Shown here: positions 42,252 to 51,137 of the stretch, one piece after another
Numbering within the stretch: position 1 is the stretch's first letter
Layout: each line of letters starts with the position of its first letter
Assembly: GCA_036488815.1 (NCBI GenBank)
Contig: DASXGX010000045.1
Coordinates: forward strand, 1-64,000
Length of the DNA stretch: 64,000 bases
Reading direction: 5' to 3'
From: Roseiarcus sp036488815
GTDB lineage: Bacteria > Pseudomonadota > Alphaproteobacteria > Rhizobiales > Beijerinckiaceae
Translations under genes and position numbers: made by a program
Notes under the pieces: model-generated
Databases searched by the model: none
Told to the model about the DNA's origin: nothing
Seen by the model: only the letters and a program-made list of their open reading frames with translations

Positions 42252-43058
42252 TTAGCGCACAACATGAAACATGCGGTTCCAGCGCACCGTCCACGGCCAG
42301 CGCCAGAACTGCCAGGCGGGCGCGTCGTCCACCGAAAAGAAGATCACCTCGGCTCTGCCGACGAGGTTCACGAACGGCACGTAGCCGACGCCGCCCTTGT
42401 CGGGAGGCACGCGCGAGTCGCTCGAATTGTCGCGATTGTCGCCCATGAAGAAATATTCGCCGGGCGGCACGTCGTAGACGTCGGTGTTGGCGGTGTACGG
42501 CATCGGATTTGCGTCGCCATCGAGCTGGATGATCTCGTGGCTCACCCCGCCGGGCAGAGTTTCGCGGTAATGCGGAACCTCCTCGGTCGTGCCGAAGCGG
42601 CCGGTCGCCGAATAGGGAGGCAGCGGCTCGCGTTCGACCATCTGGCCGTTGATGTAGAGCCGGTCCTTGATCATCTGAACCTTGTCGCCCGGCAAGCCGA
42701 TCAGCCGCTTGATGTAGTCGGTCTCGCCGTCGCGCGGCAGCTTGAAGACGATGACGTCGCCGCGCTTGGGCTGGGAGGCGAAAATGCGGCCCGGCATCGC
42801 CGAGGGAACGAGGTCGAGAAACCCTGGCAGGGAGAAATGCGAATAACCGTAGGCGTATTTCGAGACGAAGATATAGTCGCCGACGAGCAGGGTCGGGATC
42901 AACGAGCCCGAGGGGATATTGAAAGGCTGGAACAGCAGCGTTCGCACGACGAGCGCGATGATCAGAGCCTCGACGATAACCTTGATCGTTTCCCACCAGC
43001 CCTCTTCCTTCACGGCCGGCCCGTCGGCGGCCCTCTTGAGGGTTTTCGGTTCGCTCAT
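42252..43058 (-). CDS. lepB: Signal peptidase I
   Basis: 268 residues. One N-terminal membrane segment (about 24-45), catalytic serine in FNIPSGSLIPTLLVGDYI, catalytic lysine in DETDYIKRLIGLPGDKV-like GETDYIKRLIGLPGDKV, and the GDNRDNSSDSR box. Note that the Ser is followed by Leu where most family members have Met (PSGSM). It cleaves signal peptides of exported proteins. First of the lepB-rnc-era unit; the acpS/pdxJ genes often upstream in alphaproteobacteria are not here. Confidence 0.96.
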   Translation of the reverse strand: MSEPKTLKRAADGPAVKEEGWWETIKVIVEALIIALVVRTLLFQPFNIPSGSLIPTLLVGDYIFVSKYAYGYSHFSLPGFLDLVPSAMPGRIFASQPKRGDVIVFKLPRDGETDYIKRLIGLPGDKVQMIKDRLYINGQMVEREPLPPYSATGRFGTTEEVPHYRETLPGGVSHEIIQLDGDANPMPYTANTDVYDVPPGEYFFMGDNRDNSSDSRVPPDKGGVGYVPFVNLVGRAEVIFFSVDDAPAWQFWRWPWTVRWNRMFHVVR

Positions 43059-43200
43059 GGATGAATAAGCCTCTGTTGGCGGCGTCCGCCCGCGCGATAG
43101 ATCTAGGTCCTATATAGGTCCGCTTCCCACTCGCCAAGCGCCGCCGGTCTTCAAAAAGAAAAGAGGCGCACGGGCGTCAGGCGCGGGTTCCGGCGTCGCA

Positions 43201-44172
43201 TCAGGGGATTAGGACCAGCGAGGCCGTCGTGCTGCGCGCTTCGAGCGCGGTGTGGATGCGGGCCGCCTCCGCCAAGGGCGCGCGTTCGGCGATGTGGATC
43301 TCGACCTCGCCGGAAGCGACGACCGCGAACAATTCACGCGCCATGGTCTCTAGCCGCTCGCGGTCATTGAGAAAGGTGAACAGGGTCGGCCGCGTCGCGA
43401 ACAGCGACCCCTTCTGGGCGAGCAAGGCGAGATTGAACCCTTCGATGCCGCCCGACGCCGATCCGTAGCTCGCAAAGACGCCGAACGGCCTCAGGCAGTC
43501 CAGCGAGGCGGGAAACGTCGCCTTGCCGACGCCATCATAGACGACATGGCATTTGGCGCCTTCAGTGATCTCGGCGACGCGGGCGGCGAAATCCTCGCTG
43601 CGATACAGAATCACGTGGTCCGCGCCCGCTTTCTTGGCGAGTACCGCCTTTTCCGGGGAGCCAACGGTGCCGATCACCGTCGCGCCAAGCGCTTTGCCCC
43701 ACTGGCAGAGAATTTGGCCGACCCCGCCGGCTGCAGCGTGGACCAGAATGACGTCGCCCTTCTGCACCCGGTAGGTCTGACGCAGCAGATATTGCGCGGT
43801 AAAGCCCTTCAGCATCATCGCCGCGCCCGCTTCGTAGGAGATCGCCTCGGGCAGCTTGACGAGGTGTCTCGCCGGGACGTTGCGCTCCTCGGCGTAGGAG
43901 CCGAGGGTCGAGGCATACGCGACGCGGTCGCCCGGCTTGAAATCCTCGACGGCCTCGCCGACCGCGACGACCTCGCCCGCGCCCTCGTTGCCGGGCGTGA
44001 AGGGGAGCGGCGGCGCGGGATAGAATCCGGAGCGGTAATAGACGTCGAGGTAATTGACGCCGATCGCATGATGCCGGATTCGCGCTTCTCCTGGCCCAGG
44101 CGGCGGCAGCTCGACATCCTCGAGCCGCATGACGTCCGGGCCGCCGGTCTGGTGAATGCGAATCGCGCGCAT
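43201..44172 (-). CDS. qor: NADPH:quinone oxidoreductase, MDR family
   Basis: 323 residues. Zinc-less medium-chain reductase: N-terminal IRIHQTGGPDVMRLEDVELP, NYLDVYYRSGFY, TPGNEGAGEVVAVG, then the Rossmann motif HAAAGGVGQILCQWGKALGA and SPEKAVLAKKAGADHVI. It reduces quinones with NADPH. AGAGGAG precedes ATG 44172. No operon partner; the next feature on the other side is the tRNA gene. Confidence 0.92.
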   Translation of the reverse strand: MRAIRIHQTGGPDVMRLEDVELPPPGPGEARIRHHAIGVNYLDVYYRSGFYPAPPLPFTPGNEGAGEVVAVGEAVEDFKPGDRVAYASTLGSYAEERNVPARHLVKLPEAISYEAGAAMMLKGFTAQYLLRQTYRVQKGDVILVHAAAGGVGQILCQWGKALGATVIGTVGSPEKAVLAKKAGADHVILYRSEDFAARVAEITEGAKCHVVYDGVGKATFPASLDCLRPFGVFASYGSASGGIEGFNLALLAQKGSLFATRPTLFTFLNDRERLETMARELFAVVASGEVEIHIAERAPLAEAARIHTALEARSTTASLVLIP

Positions 44173-44342
44173 AGATCGTCTCCTCTAAGGGAGGTCATTT
44201 GATCCGGGCGCTCGGAGCGGCGCAAGCGGCGCTGGACAAAACTTTGCGCCGCAAAGCCGTTTGCCGCCTCGCCGCACGCGGTCTCGCGCTAGGACCCTAA
44301 GCCCCTGAGCAAAGAAACCGGGAAGAAGCGCACAGCGGCCCC

Positions 44343-44370
44343 TTGCCAGCCCTGGCGGACCGCTTTATAG
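44343..44370 (+). promoter_or_regulatory. Proposed tRNA-Glu promoter
   Basis: TTGCCA (44343-44348) and TTATAG (44365-44370) with a 16-base spacer, ending 34 bases before the tRNA. Position and match fit a sigma-70-type promoter for the tRNA. By eye only. Confidence 0.5.
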
Positions 44371-44404
44371 CGGGCCCGTTCCGGCCAAGCCGGGACACCG
44401 GCCA

Positions 44405-44480
44405 GCGCCCATCGTCTAGCGGTCCAGGACGTCGCCCTTTCACGGCGAAAACAGGGGTTCGATTCCCCTTGGGCGCGCCA
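44405..44480 (+). tRNA. tRNA-Glu (anticodon UUC)
   Basis: Cloverleaf: acceptor stem GCGCCCA (44405-44411) pairs with TGGGCGC (44470-44476), discriminator G at 44477, CCA encoded at 44478-44480. Anticodon stem TCGCC/GGCGA closes the loop CTTTCAC with anticodon TTC at 44439-44441. The T-arm CAGGGGTTCGATTCCCCT is canonical. Reads GAA/GAG and supplies Glu-tRNA for tetrapyrrole synthesis. No repeat of its 3' end or integrase was seen nearby. Confidence 0.97.
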
Positions 44481-44736
44481 ATAGAAACGGGTCGACGCGA
44501 CCGCCAGTCCTGTCTTGATTGAACTCTGAACGCGCCCCATATCACCGACTGTTGATGCGGGCCCCTCTGACGAGGCAGACGGCAGATTGTCGTCGACCCT
44601 CGTGATGTCGGATCGACGTGTCCCAGACCAGCGCTGTTTGGGTAGAGTCGTTTCGCGGGGCCGACGAGTTTCAGCCCCTCCCACGATTCGACTGACGAGG
44701 CAAAGCGCCAACGGCCAGCTTGTGAGGAGCCGGGTC

Positions 44737-45105
44737 TTGCGTGTCGACAACGACAATCATGTCCGCGAGCGGCGCCTCGAGCTGCTCATTGAGCGCCTGC
44801 CGGGTCGCCTGCAAGCCATTGTGCGCTGGCTCCGCCGGCCAGAGGCGCGCTGGATCAGGATTCCCGCTGGCTTGCTGTTGATTCTCGGCGGCGTGTTCAG
44901 CATTCTCCCCATCCTTGGTCTATGGATGTTGCCGCTCGGCTTGATGCTGTTGGCGGAGGACGTGAGACCGTTGCGGCGGGGAACAGACCGCGTCCTGCTC
45001 TGGATCGAGCGCAACCATCCAGACTGGATGGCTCGCCCTCCGGGAGGCCCGCTAGCGCAGCGACCAAAGGTGAAGTCCGGAAACTCGTATGATCTGGCTG
45101 ATTGA
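44737..45105 (+). CDS. Small membrane protein of unknown function
   Basis: About 122 residues. An arginine-rich N-terminus (ERRLELLIERLPGRLQAIVR) precedes one long or two short hydrophobic helices (IPAGLLLILGGVFSILPILG and LWMLPLGLMLLAEDV) and a tail DRVLLWIERNHPDWM. Similar small proteins occur in rhizobia, but no function is known to me. Start TTG 44737 has AGGAG upstream; the longer frame from 44587 has no such signal. It overlaps the TerC-like gene by 17 bases, suggesting co-translation. Confidence 0.65.
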   Translation: MRVDNDNHVRERRLELLIERLPGRLQAIVRWLRRPEARWIRIPAGLLLILGGVFSILPILGLWMLPLGLMLLAEDVRPLRRGTDRVLLWIERNHPDWMARPPGGPLAQRPKVKSGNSYDLAD

Positions 45106-45862
45106 CCCTCATATTTGGGCGAGCTTCGTCACATTGTTGGCGCTCGAAATCGTCCTCGGCATCGACAATCTGGTGTTCCTCTCGCTGCTCTCGGGCCGCC
45201 TACCGGCGCCGCAGCGGGCGGGCGCGCGCAAGATTGGCTTGGCGCTGGCGCTCGGAATGAGACTGGGGCTGCTCGGGTCGATCGCGTGGCTGATCCATCT
45301 GACCGAACCCGTGCTGGCGCTTGCCGGGCGGGACTTCTCATGGCGCGACCTGATCTTGCTTGGCGGCGGGGCGTTCCTTCTGTTCAAGGGTACCCGAGAA
45401 ATCCATCTTACCGTCGACGGCGAAGATGAGGCGCCCGAGAACAGGGGCGCCGGCGTGAGCTTCGTCGGTACGGTCCTGCAGATTGCGGCGCTCGATGTGG
45501 TGTTCTCGCTCGACAGCGTGATCACTGCTGTCGGCGTCGCCGAACAACTCTGGGTCATGGCGGCTGCGATCGTGGCGGCGATGGCGGTGATGCTGGTGGC
45601 GGCGACTCCGCTCGCTTCGTTCATCGAGCGGAACGCGTCGGTGAAGATGTTGGCGCTGTCGTTCCTGCTGCTGGTCGGAACGGTGCTGGTCGCCGACGGC
45701 TTCGGCTTCCATGTGCCGCGCGGATATATTTACGCCGCCATGGTCTTCTCGGTGCTGGTCGAATGCCTCAACCTGCTGACGGCTCGACGTCGCCAGAGGA
45801 AGAAGGCTCACCGGGACGCGAACAAGCCGGAAGGCAAATCTCTCGTGAAGACCTCGCGGTGA
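45089..45862 (+). CDS. TerC-family integral membrane protein
   Basis: 257 residues with about seven membrane segments. ALEIVLGIDNLVFLSLLSGRL holds the conserved Asp-Asn, and ALDVVFSLDSVITAVGVAEQ the second conserved acidic site, as in TerC/Alx proteins. These membrane proteins are implicated in metal (notably Mn2+) export and tellurite resistance; no other ter gene is here. Convergent with nuoI. Confidence 0.9.
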   Translation: MIWLIDPHIWASFVTLLALEIVLGIDNLVFLSLLSGRLPAPQRAGARKIGLALALGMRLGLLGSIAWLIHLTEPVLALAGRDFSWRDLILLGGGAFLLFKGTREIHLTVDGEDEAPENRGAGVSFVGTVLQIAALDVVFSLDSVITAVGVAEQLWVMAAAIVAAMAVMLVAATPLASFIERNASVKMLALSFLLLVGTVLVADGFGFHVPRGYIYAAMVFSVLVECLNLLTARRRQRKKAHRDANKPEGKSLVKTSR

Positions 45863-45883
45863 CGGAGCGATATGCCCCGTCCG

Positions 45884-46372
45884 TCAGCGATAGGGCGCGT
45901 CGGCGCGGAGGTTTCTCGCGATTTCCCGCTCCCAGCGGTCGCCGTTCGCGAGCAGACGATCCTTGTCGTAATAGAGTTCTTCGCGCGTCTCGGTGGAGAA
46001 TTCGAAATTCGGACCCTCGACGATCGCGTCGACCGGACAGGCTTCCTGGCACATGCCGCAATAGATGCATTTGACCATATCGATGTCATAGCGCGTCGTC
46101 CGGCGCGTGCCGTCGTTGCGGCGCGGTCCAGCCTCGATGGTGATCGCCTGGGCCGGACAGATCGCCTCGCACAGCTTGCAAGCGATGCAGCGTTCCTCGC
46201 CATTGGGATAGCGGCGCAGCGCGTGCTCGCCGCGAAAGCGCGGCGACAGCGGCCCTTTCTCGTGCGGATAGTTCAGCGTCGCCTTCGGCTTCAAGATGTA
46301 GCGCATCGACAAAGCGATAGCGGCGACGAATTCCTCGAGAAAAACTGCGCGGGCGCGAGGATCGAGTTGCAT
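45884..46372 (-). CDS. nuoI: NADH-quinone oxidoreductase subunit I, stand-alone
   Basis: 162 residues. Two 4Fe-4S motifs, ERCIACKLCEAICPAQAI and KCIYCGMCQEACPVDAIVEG, preceded by NYPHEKGPLSPRFRGEHALRRYPN and followed by ETREELYYDKDRLLANGDRW, all as in alphaproteobacterial NuoI. It carries electrons from NuoG toward the quinone site of complex I. No other nuo gene is within the window, so it is separated from the usual nuoA-N cluster. ATG 46372 gives the standard length; the longer frame to 46483 is unsupported. Confidence 0.95.
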   Translation of the reverse strand: MQLDPRARAVFLEEFVAAIALSMRYILKPKATLNYPHEKGPLSPRFRGEHALRRYPNGEERCIACKLCEAICPAQAITIEAGPRRNDGTRRTTRYDIDMVKCIYCGMCQEACPVDAIVEGPNFEFSTETREELYYDKDRLLANGDRWEREIARNLRADAPYR

Positions 46373-46475
46373 GGGGACCACCGATGCAGGCTTCCATGCC
46401 AGCAGAACGCGCGGCGCCGGTAGAGGGTTCAATTGCGGCGGCGCTTCGCGGCGCGGGGCGAGCCGATATATTGAA

Positions 46476-46489
46476 GCTTTCACGAAAGC
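46476..46489. promoter_or_regulatory. Short inverted repeat between nuoI and GYD gene
   Basis: GCTTTC (46476-46481), AC, GAAAGC (46484-46489) lies in the 206-base divergent region, about 90 bases before the GYD gene. Possible operator; no regulator is known for it. Confidence 0.25.
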
Positions 46490-46578
46490 GTGATCAGATG
46501 CCCCTGAGCGCGGCCCCGACGGGGCCGGCCGACGCCCCGAGCAAGTTCCTGAGCGGCCCCGCAGCGAAAGGAAACGCC

Positions 46579-46875
46579 ATGGCTCACTTCGTCACGCTCG
46601 CCAATTTCACCGATCAAGGCCTTCGCAACATCAAGGACACCCGCAAGCGCGCCGAGGCGTTCAAGAGCGCCGCCAAAGAGTTCGGCTGCAGCGTCAAGGA
46701 AATCCTTTGGACGCAGGGCCAGTACGATCTGGTCGTCATCCTCGAGGCGCCGGACGAGAATGCTGCGAGCGCGCTTGCGCTGAGCGTTGCGAAGCTCGGC
46801 AATATTCGCGGCCAAAGCCTGCGCGCCTTCTCGGCGAGCGAGATGGAAAAGATCCTCGATAAGGTCGTTTGATCG
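46579..46875 (+). CDS. GYD-domain protein
   Basis: Stop codon included the gene ends just after EKILDKVV. 97 residues: MAHFVTLANFTDQGLRNIKDT, AKEFGCSVKEILWTQGQYDLVVILEAP and LALSVAKLGNIRGQSLRAF, the dimeric alpha/beta-barrel fold of GYD proteins (named for a Gly-Tyr-Asp motif; here GQYD). Function unknown. AAAGGA precedes ATG 46579. The longer frame from 46384 has no start signal. Confidence 0.85.
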
Positions 46876-46953
46876 CCAGGCTGCCCGCCATCCCGACCAA
46901 GCGTCCGCCGCGCTCGACCCTGAGGCCGCGGACGCTTGCAGTTGCATCGGAGC

Positions 46954-48081
46954 CTAATAGACCACCACGCTGCGGATCGACTTGCCGCTGTGCATCAGGT
47001 CGAACGCTTCGTTGATGCGCTCCAGCGGCATCGTGTGGGTGATCATCGGGTCGATCTCGATCTTGCCCGTCATGTACCAGTCGACGATGCGCGGCACGTC
47101 GGTGCGCCCTCGGGCTCCGCCGAAGGCGCTGCCCTTCCAGACGCGGCCGGTCACCAATTGGAACGGCCGCGTCGAGATCTCCTGCCCGGCGCCGGCGACG
47201 CCGATGACGATCGACTGGCCCCACCCGCGATGCGCCGCTTCGAGCGCCTGCCGCATCACCCTGATATTGCCGGTGCAATCGAAGGTGTAGTCGGCTCCGC
47301 CGATCTGGTCGGCCCCGCGCTTGGTCATGTTGACGAGATGCGGGACGATGTCGCCGGTGATCTCCTTGGGGTTGACGAAATGCGTCATGCCAAAGCGCTC
47401 GCCCCAGGCCTTCTTGTCATTGTTGAGGTCGACGCCGATGATCATCGAGGCGCCGGCCATCCTCAGGCCCTGGATGACGTTAAGGCCGATGCCGCCGAGG
47501 CCGAACACGACCGCCGTGGAGCCGATCTCGACCTTGGCGGTGTTGATCACCGCGCCGATGCCCGTCGTCACGCCGCAGCCGACGTAGCAGACCTTATCGA
47601 ACGGCGCCGCCGGATCGATCTTGGCGAGCGCGATTTCCGGCAGCACGGTGTGGTTCGCGAATGTCGAACATCCCATGTAGTGGAAGATGCGATCCTTGCC
47701 GATCGAGAAGCGGCTCGTGCCGTCCGGCATCAGCCCCTGCCCCTGCGTCGAGCGGATCGCCGTGCAGAGGTTCGTCTTGCGCGACAGGCAGGAGGGGCAT
47801 TGACGACACTCGGGCGTATAGAGCGGGATCACGTGGTCACCCTTGGCGAGGCTCGTGACGCCCTTGCCGACATCGACGACGACCCCGGCGCCCTCGTGGC
47901 CGAGGATCGCCGGGAACAGGCCCTCGGGATCATCGCCCGACAGCGTGAAATCATCGGTGTGGCAGACGCCGGTCGCCTTGATCTCGACCAGAACCTCGCC
48001 CTCGCGCGGCCCCTCGAGATCGACCTCCATGATTTCGAGCGGTTTTCCGGCGGCGACGGCGACGGCGGCGCGGGTTTTCAT
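46954..48081 (-). CDS. frmA: S-(hydroxymethyl)glutathione dehydrogenase (class III ADH)
   Basis: 375 residues, family length. Catalytic zinc ligand Cys in ATGVCHTDDFTLSG and GHEGAGVVVDVG; structural zinc cysteines CRQCPSCLSRKTNLC; cofactor motif GLGGIGLNVIQG. It oxidises the spontaneous formaldehyde-glutathione adduct to S-formylglutathione with NAD+, and also works as GSNO reductase. No S-formylglutathione hydrolase gene lies next to it. Relevant to methylotrophy if the organism is one, but also a common detoxification gene. Confidence 0.96.
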   Translation of the reverse strand: MKTRAAVAVAAGKPLEIMEVDLEGPREGEVLVEIKATGVCHTDDFTLSGDDPEGLFPAILGHEGAGVVVDVGKGVTSLAKGDHVIPLYTPECRQCPSCLSRKTNLCTAIRSTQGQGLMPDGTSRFSIGKDRIFHYMGCSTFANHTVLPEIALAKIDPAAPFDKVCYVGCGVTTGIGAVINTAKVEIGSTAVVFGLGGIGLNVIQGLRMAGASMIIGVDLNNDKKAWGERFGMTHFVNPKEITGDIVPHLVNMTKRGADQIGGADYTFDCTGNIRVMRQALEAAHRGWGQSIVIGVAGAGQEISTRPFQLVTGRVWKGSAFGGARGRTDVPRIVDWYMTGKIEIDPMITHTMPLERINEAFDLMHSGKSIRSVVVY

Positions 48082-48251
48082 AGGTGTCTCCGGAACTGAA
48101 AGCGGGTTCGGCGCCGGTCCGGGGCGCCGCCGAAGTTGTTTCGCGCTCCGAGCGCGGTGTCAAATGCCGAGCCCTTCGCGACGTCCGCGTCCGGGTTTTC
48201 CCGCGTGAGCGGCGATGCTACGCTCGCTGGGCCAAAACAGCGGGAGAATCC

Positions 48252-49157
48252 ATGTCTTACGTGAAGCTCGGGCGGGATGCGGAAACGCTTGTCGGAGACG
48301 GTCAGACGCTACAAAAAGTCGCAGGCGGCTTTGGCTTCACCGAAGGACCGATCTGGCATCCCAAGCAGCGCCACCTCCTGTTCTCTGATATGCCGAGCGA
48401 CGTCAGACGCCGTTGGGATCCGGACGGCGGCGTGCTCGAGGTCATGCGGCCGGCCAACAAATGCAACGGCATGACATACGACGCCGCGCTCAATCTCATT
48501 GTGTGCGAGCACGCGACCTCGACCCTGGTGCGGGAAACGCCCGATGGGCGGCGTGAGACGCTGGCCTCGCACTACGAGGGCAAGGAACTCAACAGTCCGA
48601 ACGATGTCTGCGTGCGCTCCGACGGTTCGATCTACTTTAGCGACCCCTGGTACGGCCGCATGCCCGGATTCGGCGTCGAACGGCCGCGCGAACTCGGCTG
48701 GCAGGGCGTTTTTCGCCTCGCGCCGGACGGCGAGCTTCACTTGCTGGTCGAGCGCGACGAATTCACCCAGCCTAACGGCCTCTGCTTCTCCCCCGACGAG
48801 CGACGGCTTTATGTCAACGACACGACGCGAGCGCATATTCGCGCCTATGACGTCGCCTCGGACGGTTCGTTGAGCGGCGGCCGGGTCTTCGCCGAGGGTC
48901 TCGCCGCCGAGACGGAGCACGGCAGGCCGGACGGCATGAAGTGCGACGAACGCGGCAACGTCTGGTGCACGGGACCGGGCGGCGTCTGGATCTTCGCGCC
49001 GACCGGCGAGCGTGTCGGCCGGATTATCGTTCCGGAGGTGACGGCCAACCTGCACTGGGGCGGCGCAGGCTTCCACACCCTGTTCCTTACCGCCTCGACC
49101 TCGATCTACGCGCTCGAAACCCTGATCGGGCCGCACGCGGAGCCCTTCATGCGATAA
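48252..49157 (+). CDS. SMP-30/gluconolactonase-family lactonase
   Basis: 301 residues, a six-bladed beta-propeller hydrolase. GGFGFTEGPIWHPKQRHLLFSD gives the metal-binding Glu, NKCNGMTYDAALNLIVCEHA, SPNDVCVRSDGSIYFSDPWYG the central Asn/Asp, and DGMKCDERGNVWCTGPGGVW the last metal Asp. It likely opens a sugar lactone. GGGAG precedes ATG 48252. It faces the ABC importer operon, convergent with 46 bases between, which makes a shared sugar-use role plausible. Confidence 0.88.
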   Translation: MSYVKLGRDAETLVGDGQTLQKVAGGFGFTEGPIWHPKQRHLLFSDMPSDVRRRWDPDGGVLEVMRPANKCNGMTYDAALNLIVCEHATSTLVRETPDGRRETLASHYEGKELNSPNDVCVRSDGSIYFSDPWYGRMPGFGVERPRELGWQGVFRLAPDGELHLLVERDEFTQPNGLCFSPDERRLYVNDTTRAHIRAYDVASDGSLSGGRVFAEGLAAETEHGRPDGMKCDERGNVWCTGPGGVWIFAPTGERVGRIIVPEVTANLHWGGAGFHTLFLTASTSIYALETLIGPHAEPFMR

Positions 49158-49203
49158 CGAGAATTCGAGACCGACCTGCGACGGCGAGCAAATCGCCGCA
49201 GGT

Positions 49204-50154
49204 TCAGCGCCCGCGCACTTCGCCGCCCGCGGCGACGATCACGCCGATGATCACCGCGCCGGTGAGGACGAGGCGCAGCCCGGCGCTGACGCCGAAGGTG
49301 TTGAGCATCGTCAGGAGAAGGACGAGGAACAGCGAGGCGCCCCACACACCAGGGATATTGGCCTTGCCGCCGGCGACCGACGTGCCGCCGATCACGACGA
49401 CGGCGATCGAGGTGAGCAGATATTCGTCGCCGATGTCGAGCGAGGAGCCGCGGAAATACCCCGCCAGCAACGCTCCGCAGAGCCCCCCGAGCGCGCCGCA
49501 TTGGACGTAGGTCCGTAGCCGAATGCGCTCGACATCGATCCCGGCAAGCCAAGCGGCGCGCGGATTCTGGCCGATGGCGAGCACCGAGCGGCCGTACATC
49601 GTCTTCGTCAGCAGCCCGTACGCGAGCGCCGCGAACACGAGCGCGCACAGCGCCAGAACAGGCACCCCGCCGACCGTCGCGATGCAGAAATTGGCGAAGC
49701 CGTCAGGCGGCTTGATCTGCAGCCCACGACCATAGCTGATGCCGACCGATTGAATGATGAAGCTCGCCGACAGCGTTGCGATGATCGGCGGGATGCGCAG
49801 CAGGCGGATCAGCAGATAGCAGCAGAGGCCGATGAAGGCGCCGCTAAGGAAAGCAGCGCCGACGCCGAGCGCGATCCGGCTGTCCGATCCGTCCATCACT
49901 TTCATCGCCACGGCGCTCGCCAGACCGATGTTGGCCGGCAAGGAGAGATCGACGTTGCCCGGCCCGAGCGTAATCACGAACATCTGCGCGACGCCGACGA
50001 CGACGGTGAAGGCGGCCAAGGCGAGCGCCGCCGTGATCATGCCCCCGGCGCCCTGCCCGCCGGTGAAGACGATCGCCGCGAGCCAGACGACGAGCGCGCC
50101 CAGGAACGAGCCGATCCAGGGATAGGCCGAGAACCAGCGGCGAACGAGGGTCAT
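49204..50154 (-). CDS. Sugar-type ABC transporter permease 2
   Basis: 316 residues, about 8-10 membrane segments, of the RbsC-like inner-membrane family. TLGPGNVDLSLPANIGLASAV, RLLRIPPIIATLSASFIIQSVG, IGQNPRAAWLAGIDVERIR and GGTSVAGGKANIPGVWGA are its landmarks. ATG 50154 overlaps the stop of the first permease gene (ATGA). Last gene of the importer operon. Confidence 0.92.
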   Translation of the reverse strand: MTLVRRWFSAYPWIGSFLGALVVWLAAIVFTGGQGAGGMITAALALAAFTVVVGVAQMFVITLGPGNVDLSLPANIGLASAVAMKVMDGSDSRIALGVGAAFLSGAFIGLCCYLLIRLLRIPPIIATLSASFIIQSVGISYGRGLQIKPPDGFANFCIATVGGVPVLALCALVFAALAYGLLTKTMYGRSVLAIGQNPRAAWLAGIDVERIRLRTYVQCGALGGLCGALLAGYFRGSSLDIGDEYLLTSIAVVVIGGTSVAGGKANIPGVWGASLFLVLLLTMLNTFGVSAGLRLVLTGAVIIGVIVAAGGEVRGR

Positions 50155-51137
50155 CGCCGTCGCTCCTCGAATCGATTGATCAGCACCCGCGCGGCGAGCA
50201 CCGCGATGAGAATGCCGCCCTGCGCGCCGACCTGCCAATCCGGCGATATGCGCATGAAGTTCAACAGCGAGCCCGCCATCGTCAGCGTGAGCGCGCCGAG
50301 AACGGCGCCGATCGGCGACACCCGGCCGCCGACGAACTCGCCGCCGCCGAGAATGACGCCGGCGATGGACTCCAGCGTGTAGCCGCGGCCGAGGGTCGCG
50401 TCGGCCGACGTCGTGACCCCGATCAGCGCAAGGCTCGACAAAACGCCGAATAGGCCGCAGAGCGCAAACATCACGGTCTTGGCGCGCAGCACGGACCAGC
50501 CGGCGCGCGAAACTGCGACTGGATTGCCGCCCGCCCCGCGCAGGATCGCCCCGTAGGACGTGCGCATCAGTCCGAAATGCGCAACCACGGCGAGCAGCGC
50601 GACGACGACGATCGGCCACGGAACGAAGGGCGTCTTCACCGAAACAATCGCGCGCAGCCAATCCGGCGCCTTGCCGCCCGGCGTCGGCAAGATGAGAATC
50701 GCCAGCCCCTGCCAGACGAACAGCATGCCCAGCGTGACGACGATCGACGGCAGTTGCCGGAGCTGAATGACCGCGCCGATCAGCGCGTAAGCGGCGACGC
50801 CGCCCGCCAGCGCGGCGACGCCGAGCAGAGGGTCGTCGTGCAACCACGTGGCGACGATGCAGCCGCAAAAGCCGATGAAGGGGCCGAGCGACAGATCGAG
50901 ATCGTTGACGGTGATGACGAACATCTGCGCGATCGTCGCGAATGCGACCGGCACCGCCAGATTGAGCATCAGGTTGAAGCCGAAGTAGCTGATCGCGCGC
51001 GGATTGACCCACTCGATGGCGATGACGATCAGGGCGAGCGACAGCGCAGGCAGCGCGGCGCGCAAGGCTCGGGCGGAGATGAACGGCGCCGGGCGCGCGC
51101 GCGGCGCTCCCGCCTCGAGAGACGTCGCCTCGCTCAT
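50151..51137 (-). CDS. Sugar-type ABC transporter permease 1
   Basis: 328 residues, RbsC-like. FVITVNDLDLSLGPFIGFCGC, LRQLPSIVVTLGMLFVWQGLA, GGNPVAVSRAGWSVLRAKT and GGEFVGGRVSPIGAVLGALTL. It overlaps the ATPase stop and the second permease start by four bases each, so all are coupled. The two permeases probably form a heterodimer. Confidence 0.92.
   Translation of the reverse strand: MSEATSLEAGAPRARPAPFISARALRAALPALSLALIVIAIEWVNPRAISYFGFNLMLNLAVPVAFATIAQMFVITVNDLDLSLGPFIGFCGCIVATWLHDDPLLGVAALAGGVAAYALIGAVIQLRQLPSIVVTLGMLFVWQGLAILILPTPGGKAPDWLRAIVSVKTPFVPWPIVVVALLAVVAHFGLMRTSYGAILRGAGGNPVAVSRAGWSVLRAKTVMFALCGLFGVLSSLALIGVTTSADATLGRGYTLESIAGVILGGGEFVGGRVSPIGAVLGALTLTMAGSLLNFMRISPDWQVGAQGGILIAVLAARVLINRFEERRR

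Noticed and set aside
44405..44480. tRNA-Glu as an integration site of a mobile element
   Set aside because: No integrase gene and no second copy of the tRNA 3' end was seen nearby; flanks are ordinary chromosomal genes.
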